From Paraburkholderia adhaesiva (GTDB taxonomy: Bacteria; Pseudomonadota; Gammaproteobacteria; Burkholderiales; Burkholderiaceae): DNA of 64,000 nt. The notes below the pieces were generated by a model. That model was not told where the DNA came from and did no database searches. It was given only the letters and a program-made list of their open reading frames with translations. How positions within the stretch are numbered: position 1 is the stretch's first letter; each line of letters opens with the position of its first letter. This document shows, one piece after another, positions 52,755-60,617 of this stretch. The position numbers were made by a program, and so were the translations under genes. The stretch spans positions 372,001 to 436,000 of the forward strand of contig NZ_JAJEJQ010000002.1 in assembly GCF_021390575.1 (NCBI RefSeq), given 5' to 3'.

Positions 52755-54788
52755 CTAGGGCTTCTCCGAAACGATCAGCGTCACAGGCCGGCCCTGGCAG
52801 CCGCTGCCGCCAGGCACGGTCAACACGCGCCATTGTGGGGGTTCGCCCGGCGCCAAAAGGTCGAGCGGGCTACCGTCCTCTTCGGGGATGGCCGTGAGCA
52901 CGTTGAACGGCCACGATCCGCGCCGCAGCCGCTCGTGAATCAGCGAGCCCGTCCAGATTGGCACCGCAACGCCGCCGTTTTCGGGCCTCAGCGCATAGCC
53001 TGTCGGCCAGAAGCGCAGCACGTCGCGCTGGTCGTCAGGGCGTGTGGAATCGCCACGATGCGGCACGCGCGCGAACACGAGCGGCGATGGCATGCCATTG
53101 TTCAGCTTCGGCAGCAGCGGCAGCGTCAGCACGTTGACCTGCGGCGCTACGAGCGAAAGCGCGTCGCGCATCGTGAAGTGCGCGCCCTCGCTCCAGCCCG
53201 CGTCGCGCAGCGTGTCGCGCATGCCGTCGGCAGTGGCGGCCCACTGGAGCGTCATCGGCTCGCGGCGCTCGCCTTTCATGTCGAATCGATAGCACGCGAG
53301 CGTTTTCCAGAGCGCGCCGGTCCACTCCGTCTGCGAAACGACGACCGGCGGTGTTTCCACTGGCGCGGCACCGCGTCGCACGGTACCGGGCTGCAGCGCG
53401 AACGATATGGCCAGCACGGCCAGCACCACCAACGGCATGAAAGGGCGTGGCATCGGCCGGTTCGGATAGCGCCACAGCGACATCAGCACGATGGCCGCGA
53501 TCCAGATCGAGGCGAGCGCGGCGCCGCCGATCGCATCGGAGAACAGGAAACGGTCGAAATAGAGTCCCGCGAACGTCGCGGCCACGATGATGACGTTCCC
53601 GAGCGAGGCGACCATGGCTCCCTGCAGCCTGCTCACGCGACGCACGAGCAGGAACATCAGGAATCCGTAGACGATCACCATCGTCGCCACGCGGTCGCTC
53701 GGGAACACGAACGCTGCGACGCTTTCGCCGCCGCGCGGTGCGTGACGAACAACGAGGCGGATCGAGAAAATCAGCACCTGCGAAACCGCCGCCGCGATGA
53801 TCCAGTACGCGATGGTGCGCCAGTGCCGCTCGAACGCCATCCAGATGATGCCGGTCACGATGAGCGCCGCGAGCGTCCCGGTGCTGCCGAGCGTTTCGAT
53901 GCGCGCAAGCGCGGCGTCGGCCCAGACCGAGTGGATCGAATGCAGGAACTGGCGCACGGAATGGTCCACCTGTGCGAGCAGATTGCCGTGCAGCAGGTTG
54001 CCCAGCACGTACGAGAAGATGGCCGCGCTGATCGGGAGGAACGCTGTGATCGCAATGACGGCGCCGAGCGCGGGCTGCGCCGGGTCGAGCAGGCGCGCGA
54101 TCCGCCGTCCCGCTGCGCCGTGGTGCTCCTGCGCCCAGCGCGCGGCGCTGCGGCGCGAAGCGCTGGCCCATGCGTCGAGGTGCTGCAGGAGGATGCGCGT
54201 GAAGCGCCAGATGAGCCAGCCCACGATCGCGAGTATCACGACGATCACAACGAGCCGGAACGACACCGCGCCCGCGATCTGCAGCGAGGCGCCGAACACG
54301 ACGCCAGGCAGGATATGAGCGGGCGCCCAGATGAGCGCGGAGATGACGTTCATCACGAAGAAACGCATCGGCGTCATGCCCGCCATGCCGGCGACGATCG
54401 GCACGACCGCACGCAGCGGCGCGACGAAGCGTGCGAGGATCACGCTGCGCGCGCCATTGCGGAGGAAGTACTCGTGCGCCTTCGCGAACATGTCGGGATA
54501 GCGCGAGAACGGCCACCGCTGCGCGAGCGCATCGCGATAGCGATGACCGATCCAGTAGCTGAGGGCGTCGCCGCCCACGGCACCCGCGATGGCCACGGCG
54601 AACAGCCAGCTGAGATTGACCGTGCCCGTGCCCGCGAAGGCGCCCGCGATGAACATGGCCGTGCTGCCCGGAATGAACGTGCCGATGAGCGCCATCGATT
54701 CGAGGAACGACGCCGCGAACACGACAGCGAGCGTCCACTGTGCGTGCGCGGTGAGCAGTTGCAGCAACTGGAGGTAGGCGTACTCCAT
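52755..54788 (-). CDS. DedA-PAP2-LssY fusion membrane protein
   Basis: A 677-residue inner-membrane protein with three parts. Residues about 1-200 are a DedA (SNARE-assoc) domain: ESMALIGTFIPGSTAMFIAG and LARFVAPLRAVVPIVAGMAG, the membrane-lipid flippase signature. Residues about 225-440 are a PAP2-like six-helix region. Residues about 470-677 are the LssY C-terminal domain, with a Trp-rich start and a Leu-Ala-Pro tail. The PAP2 part looks inactive: the usual PSGH is PSDR, and the SRxxxxxH segment has become LYFDRFLFSDAIGG, without the His. The fusion is common in Burkholderia. A weak ribosome site precedes the ATG. Confidence 0.88.
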   Translation of the reverse strand: MEYAYLQLLQLLTAHAQWTLAVVFAASFLESMALIGTFIPGSTAMFIAGAFAGTGTVNLSWLFAVAIAGAVGGDALSYWIGHRYRDALAQRWPFSRYPDMFAKAHEYFLRNGARSVILARFVAPLRAVVPIVAGMAGMTPMRFFVMNVISALIWAPAHILPGVVFGASLQIAGAVSFRLVVIVVILAIVGWLIWRFTRILLQHLDAWASASRRSAARWAQEHHGAAGRRIARLLDPAQPALGAVIAITAFLPISAAIFSYVLGNLLHGNLLAQVDHSVRQFLHSIHSVWADAALARIETLGSTGTLAALIVTGIIWMAFERHWRTIAYWIIAAAVSQVLIFSIRLVVRHAPRGGESVAAFVFPSDRVATMVIVYGFLMFLLVRRVSRLQGAMVASLGNVIIVAATFAGLYFDRFLFSDAIGGAALASIWIAAIVLMSLWRYPNRPMPRPFMPLVVLAVLAISFALQPGTVRRGAAPVETPPVVVSQTEWTGALWKTLACYRFDMKGERREPMTLQWAATADGMRDTLRDAGWSEGAHFTMRDALSLVAPQVNVLTLPLLPKLNNGMPSPLVFARVPHRGDSTRPDDQRDVLRFWPTGYALRPENGGVAVPIWTGSLIHERLRRGSWPFNVLTAIPEEDGSPLDLLAPGEPPQWRVLTVPGGSGCQGRPVTLIVSEKP

Positions 54789-54999
54789 CGACAGGCGGGC
54801 TGGGTAGCGGTTGGGTCGGGTGTCACGCGCGAGGCGGCATCCGCAAAATATACCCGTACGCAGTCCGGAGCGTGCTGCGGGGCGTCAAGTCGCGCCTGTC
54901 GATCGGGAGGCTGTGAGTCCGCGCCACGCGCCTCGAGGCACCAGGGCGGCGTGCAACCCGGCGTTGCGCCGGGTGCCGCGATGCACATCACATCGGCAT

Positions 55000-56148
55000 T
55001 CAGTCCGCGCTGCGGCCAAACGCGATGTAGCGCGCGAGATGATGATCTTCGTCGCCGAGCTGATGATCGATCATGACGAGGCGCTTCGCGTAATGCGAGA
55101 GCGGTAGCTCCCATGTCATGCCGATGCCGCCGTGCAGCTGGATCGACTCTTCGGCCACGCGTGCGCCGATGCGTCCAGCCGTGTATTTCGCCGCCGAGAG
55201 CGCGCGTTCGCGTTCGGCACGCGGGGCGTCGATTGCCGCCGCCGCGTTGATGACCGACGAACGTGCCTGCTCGATTTCGAGCAGCAGGTCGGCCATGCGA
55301 TGCTGCAGTGCCTGGAAGCTGCCGATCGGCGCGCCGAACTGCTTGCGCGTGCGCAGGTAGTCGAGCGTGTAATCGCGCGTGACGTCCATCGCGCCCAGTG
55401 CTTCGGCGGCGAGGGCGAGAAGGCCGTAGCCCGTCGCGTGTTCGAGCGTGGCGAAGCCGCTGCCTGCCGTGCCGACGAGTGCTTCTTCGCCGAGCGTCAC
55501 ATTGTCGAATGTGACTTCGGCTGCGCGCCCGCCGTCGATCTTGCGATAGCCGCGCACGTTCACACCTTGCGTGTTGCGCGGAACGAGGAAGAGCGAGATG
55601 CCGGCTTCATCGAATTCGCTGCCCGGATGTTCGACGCTGGTGCGCGCGGATACGAGCAGCAGGTCCGCTTGCTCGGCGTGCTGCACGACGCCCTTGGCGC
55701 CATGCAGTACCCAAGCGTCGCCGCGCTTTGTTGCGCGTGTCGTCACGCGCGACGCTTCGTAGTGCGAACCCGGTTCGTCGTGCGCCAGCGCAACGATCTG
55801 CGATCCATCGATCAGTGCAGCAATCTTCTCCTGCTGCGCGGCGTTGCCCGCGTGGGCGAGCGCGCGTCCGACGATGAGCGTATCGAGGAACGGTTCGACC
55901 ACGAGGCCTCGTCCGAGCGATTCGAACACGACGGCCACGTCAAAGCCCTTGCCGCCATATCCGCCGTGCGCTTCATCGAACAGCGCGCCGATCACGCCGA
56001 GTTCAGCGAAGCGGTGCCACATGTCGAGGCTGAATCCCTCCGCCGAACGCGCGATCTTGTCGCGCGTATCGAATCCGTATTGCTCGGCGATGAAACGGTT
56101 GAGCGAATCCGCGAGCATCCGGCGGTCTTCGGTGTGCTGGAAATTCAT
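55000..56148 (-). CDS. Acyl-CoA dehydrogenase, small-subunit type (PimD-like)
   Basis: A 382-residue acyl-CoA dehydrogenase relative. It begins NFQHTEDRRMLADSLNRFIA. It keeps FAD-type segments (GAPIGSFQALQHRMADLLLE, SIQLHGGIGMTWELPLSHYA) but lacks the TSE-type catalytic Glu of the short-chain family. Together with the 398-residue enzyme just upstream it resembles the paired dehydrogenases of dicarboxylate breakdown (PimC/PimD) and of steroid degradation, where two unlike subunits share an active site. The upstream gene ends 11 bp before it, so the two are coupled. It closes the operon at 55000. Confidence 0.88.
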   Translation of the reverse strand: MNFQHTEDRRMLADSLNRFIAEQYGFDTRDKIARSAEGFSLDMWHRFAELGVIGALFDEAHGGYGGKGFDVAVVFESLGRGLVVEPFLDTLIVGRALAHAGNAAQQEKIAALIDGSQIVALAHDEPGSHYEASRVTTRATKRGDAWVLHGAKGVVQHAEQADLLLVSARTSVEHPGSEFDEAGISLFLVPRNTQGVNVRGYRKIDGGRAAEVTFDNVTLGEEALVGTAGSGFATLEHATGYGLLALAAEALGAMDVTRDYTLDYLRTRKQFGAPIGSFQALQHRMADLLLEIEQARSSVINAAAAIDAPRAERERALSAAKYTAGRIGARVAEESIQLHGGIGMTWELPLSHYAKRLVMIDHQLGDEDHHLARYIAFGRSAD

Positions 56149-56159
56149 GACGTCGCCCT

Positions 56160-57356
56160 TTACAGACCGAGAATCATCTTCGAGATGATGTTCTTCTGAA
56201 TTTCATTGGAGCCGCCGAAGATCGACAGCTTGCGGTTGTTGAAGTAGAGCGACGCGGCGCTCGCGGCTTCGTCCGGCCCGATGGGTTCGCCTGTGTAGCC
56301 CTCTTCAAGCGCTTCCTCGACGAACGGCGCCGCGTACGGCCCCATCGCGCGACGCAGCAGCGATGAAATCTCCTGGCGGATCTCGGTGCCGCGAATCTTG
56401 AGCATCGAGCTTTCCGCGCCCGGCACGCCTCCACCTGCCACGGCTGCGATTACGCGCAGGTTCGTGGTCTTCATGTTTTCGAGGTCGATTTCGACTTTCG
56501 CGAGGCGCGCGGCGAACTGCGGATCTTCTGCGAGCGGTTTGCCGTTGCGTGTGATCTTTTGCGCGGCGCGCTTCAGGCGCGCGAGCGCTGCAACGGAAAA
56601 GCCGACGCCTGCGATGTTCGTGCGCTCGTAGGTGAGCAGATACTTCGCATACGTCCAGCCCTTGTTTTCCTCGCCGACGAGATTTGCCACTGGCACGCGC
56701 ACATCGGTGAAAAACACCTCATTCACTTCGTGCTCGCCGTCGAGCGTGATGATGGGCCGCACTTCGACGCCCGGCGTGTTCATGTCGATCAACAGGAAGC
56801 TGATGCCTTCCTGCTTGCGCACGTCGGTTGCCGTGCGAACGAGGCAGAAGATCATGTTCGCGTAATGGCCGAACGTGGTCCACGTCTTCTGGCCATTGAC
56901 GACGTAATGATCGCCATCGCGAACAGCAGTAGTGCGCACCGCTGCGAGGTCCGAGCCAGCGCCGGGCTCCGAATAGCCCTGGCACCACCAGTCGGAACCG
57001 TCGAGAATGCGCGGCAGCCAGTGGCGCTTCTGCGCAACGCTTCCGTATTTGATGAGCACAGGCCCGAGCATGTTCACACCGAACGGCACGATGCGTGGCG
57101 CGCCCGCAATCGCGCATTCGTTCTCGAAGATGAACTTCTGCACGGCGTTCCAGCCAGGGCCGCCGTACTCCTTCGGCCAATGGTTCGCGAGCCAGCCTTT
57201 CTCGTTGAGCGTGGCGTGCCAGGTCGCCATGTCGTCGCGCGTGAGGTGGCGGCCGTTGCGCACCTTGTCGGCGATGCGCTGCGGCAGACGTTCGCGCAGA
57301 AAATCCAGCACTTCGGCGCGGAAGGCTTCTTCTTCCGCTGTGAATTTCAGGTCCAT
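56160..57356 (-). CDS. Acyl-CoA dehydrogenase, large-subunit type (PimC-like)
   Basis: A 398-residue acyl-CoA dehydrogenase. Landmarks are the ARNL-type start FTAEEEAFRAEVLDFLRERL, the FAD segment CQGYSEPGAGSDLAAVRTTA, DHYVVNGQKTWTTFGHYANM, and SIFGGSNEIQKNIISKMILG at the C-terminus. The length and the NHWPKEYGGPGW motif fit the long-acyl or dicarboxyl-CoA group. It should catalyse the first step of beta-oxidation with the 382-residue partner encoded just downstream. It lies 70 bp after the FadB-type fusion gene in the same transcript. Confidence 0.9.
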   Translation of the reverse strand: MDLKFTAEEEAFRAEVLDFLRERLPQRIADKVRNGRHLTRDDMATWHATLNEKGWLANHWPKEYGGPGWNAVQKFIFENECAIAGAPRIVPFGVNMLGPVLIKYGSVAQKRHWLPRILDGSDWWCQGYSEPGAGSDLAAVRTTAVRDGDHYVVNGQKTWTTFGHYANMIFCLVRTATDVRKQEGISFLLIDMNTPGVEVRPIITLDGEHEVNEVFFTDVRVPVANLVGEENKGWTYAKYLLTYERTNIAGVGFSVAALARLKRAAQKITRNGKPLAEDPQFAARLAKVEIDLENMKTTNLRVIAAVAGGGVPGAESSMLKIRGTEIRQEISSLLRRAMGPYAAPFVEEALEEGYTGEPIGPDEAASAASLYFNNRKLSIFGGSNEIQKNIISKMILGL

Positions 57357-57426
57357 GCTCGTCTCACCTCCTCACTGCATCGCTTTATCGGGCGGGCCCG
57401 AAGGCCCGCGCATGTTCACGCCGATT

Positions 57427-59550
57427 TCATGCCGATTGATCGAGGCTCGCGAAGTTCGCGCCGCGCTCCACCAGTTCGACGATGAGCGGCGACGGACGCC
57501 AGAACAGCGGGTCTTCCTTCGCGAACTCGCGGATGTCGGCCAGCACGTTCTCGAGGCCCACCATATCGGCGTACTTCATCGGGCCGCCGCGATAACGCGG
57601 GAAGCCGTAGCCGTAGAGCAGGGTCACGTCGACGTCGAGCGGACGCAGCGCGATCTTTTCGTGCACGACGTTGGCACCTTCGTTGATCATCGCGGCCATG
57701 TAGCGGCGGATGATCTCTTCGTCGGTGAAGCTGCGCGGCTTGATGCCGGCGCGTTCGCGCTCGGCGTCGATGATGGCCTCGACTTCCGGATCGGGCGTGC
57801 CGGTGCGCGCACCTTCCGGGTAGAGGTAGAAGCCGCGGCCCGTCTTCTGGCCGAACCAGCTACGCTCGCAGAGGCGGTCGGCGATCTGCACGTAGCGTGC
57901 GTTGGGATCGCGCGTCGCGGCGCGGCGTTTGCGCGAGGCCCAGCCGATGTCGCCGCCCGCGAGATCGATGACCTGGTACGGGCCCATTGGGAATCCGAAA
58001 TCGCGCACGGCCTTGTCGATCTGATACGGCGAGGCGCCGTCTTCCATCACGTGATCGGCAGCCGCGCGATACACGGCGAGCAAGCGGTTGCCGATGAAGC
58101 CGTCGCACACGCCTGCGCGCACGGGCACCTTGCGCAGCTTCTTCGCGAGTTCGAAGGCCGTTGCGACGACGTCGGCCGTCACCTGCTTCGGCACCACGAC
58201 TTCGAGGAGCTTCATGATGTTCGCAGGCGAGAAGAAGTGCAGACCCACGACATCCTGCGGTCGCGAGACGCTCGCCGCGATGGCGTCGATGTCGAGATAC
58301 GACGTGTTGGTGGCCAGCACGGCGCCCGGTTTGCAGACGCGGTCGAGTTCGGTAAAGACGGCCTGTTTGACGCCCATCTCTTCGAACACGGCTTCGATCA
58401 CGAGGTCGGTCTGCGCGAGCGCGTCGTACGACGTGCTGCCGCTGAAGCGGGCGAGGATTTGCGCCTTCGCGTCCGCCGTCATGCGGCCCTTCGCGATGAG
58501 GCCGTCATAGACCTTCTCGACGTGCGCGCGACCGCGTGCGAGCGAGACGTCGTCGCGCTCGATCATCGTGACGGGCAGGCCCGCGTCGAGTGCCGCGACG
58601 GCGATGCCCGCACCCATCGTGCCGCCGCCGATCACGCCGATCGTGTTGATCGCGCGCGGCGTTGCGCTCTTCGTTTCGGGGGCTTTCTGCACTTCCCGCT
58701 CGGCGAAGAACGCGTGCACGAGGCCCGCGCGCTGCGGGCTGTCGAGGCATTCGAGGAACTGCTTGCGCTCGAAACGCAGGCCATCGTCAAAGGATTCGTT
58801 CAGCGCGGCTTCGACGCAATCGACGATCTTCATCGGCGAGAAAAGTCCGCGCGACTTCTTGGCGGTGTCGGCGCGTGCAGCCGCGATGGCAGCCTGCGCG
58901 GCCTCGCGGTTGGCGAGACCTTGCGCGTCGCGCGTGCGGCGCGCCGGTGCTTGCGCGGCGAGCAGTTCCTGCGCGTAGGCGAGGCCTTCGGCGAGGACAT
59001 CGTCGCTGGCGCCCACGCGGTCCACGAGGCCGAGCTTGAGCGCTTCCTGCGCGCTCGCATGGCGGCCGCTCAGGATCAGCGAGAGCGCCGCTTCGGCACC
59101 GATCAGGCGCGGCGTGCGCTGCGTGCCGCCCGCACCGGGCAAGAGACCCAGCTGGACTTCGGGCAGGCCGAGCTTCGCGCCCGCCACGGCGAGCCGGTAG
59201 TGCGCGCCGAGCGCGACTTCGAGCCCGCCGCCGAGCGCCGCGCCGTGGATCGCGGCGATCACCGGCTTGCGGCACGCCTCGATGCGGTTGCAGACGTCGG
59301 GCAGCGCGGGCGGCTGCGGCGGCTTGCCGAACTCGCGGATATCGGCGCCCGCGATGAAGTTGCGACCCGCGCCGACGAGCAGCACGGCCTCGACGGCATC
59401 GTTGGCGTCGGCGTGCTCGATCGCGGCGGCGAGGCCGCGGCGCACATCGACGCCCAGCGCGTTGACGGGCGGATTGTCGATGGTGACAAGCAGCACTTTG
59501 CCGCGCAGTTCATACGAAACGGGGGAAGGATGGATGCTGTCGGATGCCAT
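57427..59550 (-). CDS. Enoyl-CoA hydratase / 3-hydroxyacyl-CoA dehydrogenase fusion (FadB/PimF type)
   Basis: A 707-residue bifunctional beta-oxidation enzyme. The hydratase half carries Glu111 (GGGLEVALGAHYRLA) and Glu131 (LPEVQLGLLPGAGG), the two catalytic acids. The dehydrogenase half has the NAD loop GVIGGGTMGAGIAV (about 305-318), LHFFSPANIMKLLEVVVP with the catalytic His, and GFIGNRLLAVY. The start ATG at 59548-59550 has GGAGA upstream. It heads a three-gene operon with two acyl-CoA dehydrogenases. Similar sets (pimF, pimC, pimD) degrade pimelate and other dicarboxylates. The same organism's other fatty-acid FadB is outside this window. Confidence 0.93.
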   Translation of the reverse strand: MASDSIHPSPVSYELRGKVLLVTIDNPPVNALGVDVRRGLAAAIEHADANDAVEAVLLVGAGRNFIAGADIREFGKPPQPPALPDVCNRIEACRKPVIAAIHGAALGGGLEVALGAHYRLAVAGAKLGLPEVQLGLLPGAGGTQRTPRLIGAEAALSLILSGRHASAQEALKLGLVDRVGASDDVLAEGLAYAQELLAAQAPARRTRDAQGLANREAAQAAIAAARADTAKKSRGLFSPMKIVDCVEAALNESFDDGLRFERKQFLECLDSPQRAGLVHAFFAEREVQKAPETKSATPRAINTIGVIGGGTMGAGIAVAALDAGLPVTMIERDDVSLARGRAHVEKVYDGLIAKGRMTADAKAQILARFSGSTSYDALAQTDLVIEAVFEEMGVKQAVFTELDRVCKPGAVLATNTSYLDIDAIAASVSRPQDVVGLHFFSPANIMKLLEVVVPKQVTADVVATAFELAKKLRKVPVRAGVCDGFIGNRLLAVYRAAADHVMEDGASPYQIDKAVRDFGFPMGPYQVIDLAGGDIGWASRKRRAATRDPNARYVQIADRLCERSWFGQKTGRGFYLYPEGARTGTPDPEVEAIIDAERERAGIKPRSFTDEEIIRRYMAAMINEGANVVHEKIALRPLDVDVTLLYGYGFPRYRGGPMKYADMVGLENVLADIREFAKEDPLFWRPSPLIVELVERGANFASLDQSA

Positions 59551-59649
59551 GTCTCGTGTCTCCAGAGGGCGGGCAAGGGGCGCGCTGGACGCGCCGGGTG
59601 GTCGCCTGGTGGTGGGATGATCGCCGGATTGTGGGCTCGCCAAGGTTTA

Positions 59650-59697
59650 TTGACAATTGCATTGGAGGTTGACAGACTGTCAAAATATCCTTGACAG
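59650..59697. promoter_or_regulatory. Cluster of TTGACA half-sites with a perfect palindrome
   Basis: TTGACAGACTGTCAA (59669-59683) is a perfect 15-bp dyad. It is flanked by single direct copies TTGACAA (59650-59656) and TTGACAG (59691-59697). The array lies in the 157-bp gap between the divergent FadB-type operon and the LysR gene and has the layout of a LysR-type operator. Confidence 0.65.
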
Positions 59698-59707
59698 TGA
59701 GCCGGCC

Positions 59708-60616
59708 GTGGACGTCAACGCGCTAACCCTGCTGGTGGAGATCCTCGACGCGGGCAACCTGAGCGAGGCCGCGCGGCGGCTGAAGATGAGCCGCGCGAAC
59801 GTCAGCTACCACCTCAACCACCTCGAAAAATCGATCGGGCTGCAACTCGTGCGGCGTACCACGCGCCGGGTCGAGCCGACCGAGATCGGCCTGAAGCTCT
59901 ACGAGCACGGCCGCGCGATCCAGAACGCGATCCTCGCCGCGCGCGAATCGGTCACGACGCTCGGGCAGACGCTGCAGGGCCGCGTGCGGCTCTCGGTGCC
60001 GAGCGGCTATGGCCAGCTCGTGATGTCCGACTGGCTCATCGAGTTCAAGCGGCTTTATCCGGGCATCGTGCTCGACGTGATGTTCGAAAATCGCGTGGAG
60101 GACCTGATGCGCGACGAAATCGATATCGCGGTGCGTGTGATGTCGGAGCCGCCGCAGAATCTCGTCGCGCGTGACATGGGGCCCGTGAGGTACGTGGCGT
60201 GCGCTTCGAAAGCATGGGGGGAGACGCACGGCATGCCGCAGCGGCTGGAGGATCTCGGCACCGCGCCGGTCATTACGGCAGCCGTGGTGGGCAGGCAGTT
60301 GCGCCTCGCAGGCTATCTCGGCGACGCGCGGCACGAAGTGCTGCTGGAGCCGACGATCATTTCGGAGAACTTTCTTTTTCTGCGCCAGGCGGTCCTGGCT
60401 GGGCTGGGTGTCGGCATTCTGCCCGACTACGTGGTCCACGACGACTTGCGGCGCGGCGATGTCGTGACATCGCTCGATCCGTGGCGGCTCAGCATATTCG
60501 GCACGCAGATGTACATGCTCTATATGCCGAACCGCCATCACACGCGGGCCGCTTCCACGTTCATCGAGTTCGTGCTTGCAGAAGCGCGCAAGGCAGGGCG
60601 AGGGGCCGGCGCCTGA
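59708..60616 (+). CDS. LysR family transcriptional regulator
   Basis: A 302-residue regulator with the winged helix at residues about 3-62 (LVEILDAGNLSEAARRLKMS, then RANVSYHLNHLEKSIGLQLV, LVRRTTRRVEPTEIG) and an effector domain after it. The GTG at 59708-59710 is used, because the upstream in-frame codons run into the operator array. It is divergent from the FadB-type / two-dehydrogenase operon, whose likely regulator it is. Its stop lies 1 bp from the stop of the convergent toxin gene, so no intergenic space remains. Confidence 0.9.
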   Translation: MDVNALTLLVEILDAGNLSEAARRLKMSRANVSYHLNHLEKSIGLQLVRRTTRRVEPTEIGLKLYEHGRAIQNAILAARESVTTLGQTLQGRVRLSVPSGYGQLVMSDWLIEFKRLYPGIVLDVMFENRVEDLMRDEIDIAVRVMSEPPQNLVARDMGPVRYVACASKAWGETHGMPQRLEDLGTAPVITAAVVGRQLRLAGYLGDARHEVLLEPTIISENFLFLRQAVLAGLGVGILPDYVVHDDLRRGDVVTSLDPWRLSIFGTQMYMLYMPNRHHTRAASTFIEFVLAEARKAGRGAGA

Positions 60617-60617
60617 A

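Noticed and set aside
52599..55076. An 825-codon open frame on the plus strand across the DedA-PAP2-LssY gene
   Set aside because: Its Arg/His/Glu-rich composition is the mirror of a high-G+C membrane protein gene, and the minus-strand product has clear domains.
57007..59694. An 895-codon open frame on the plus strand across the FadB-type and dehydrogenase genes
   Set aside because: It is antisense to well-defined enzymes, has repetitive Arg/Ala/Glu composition, and has no ribosome site.
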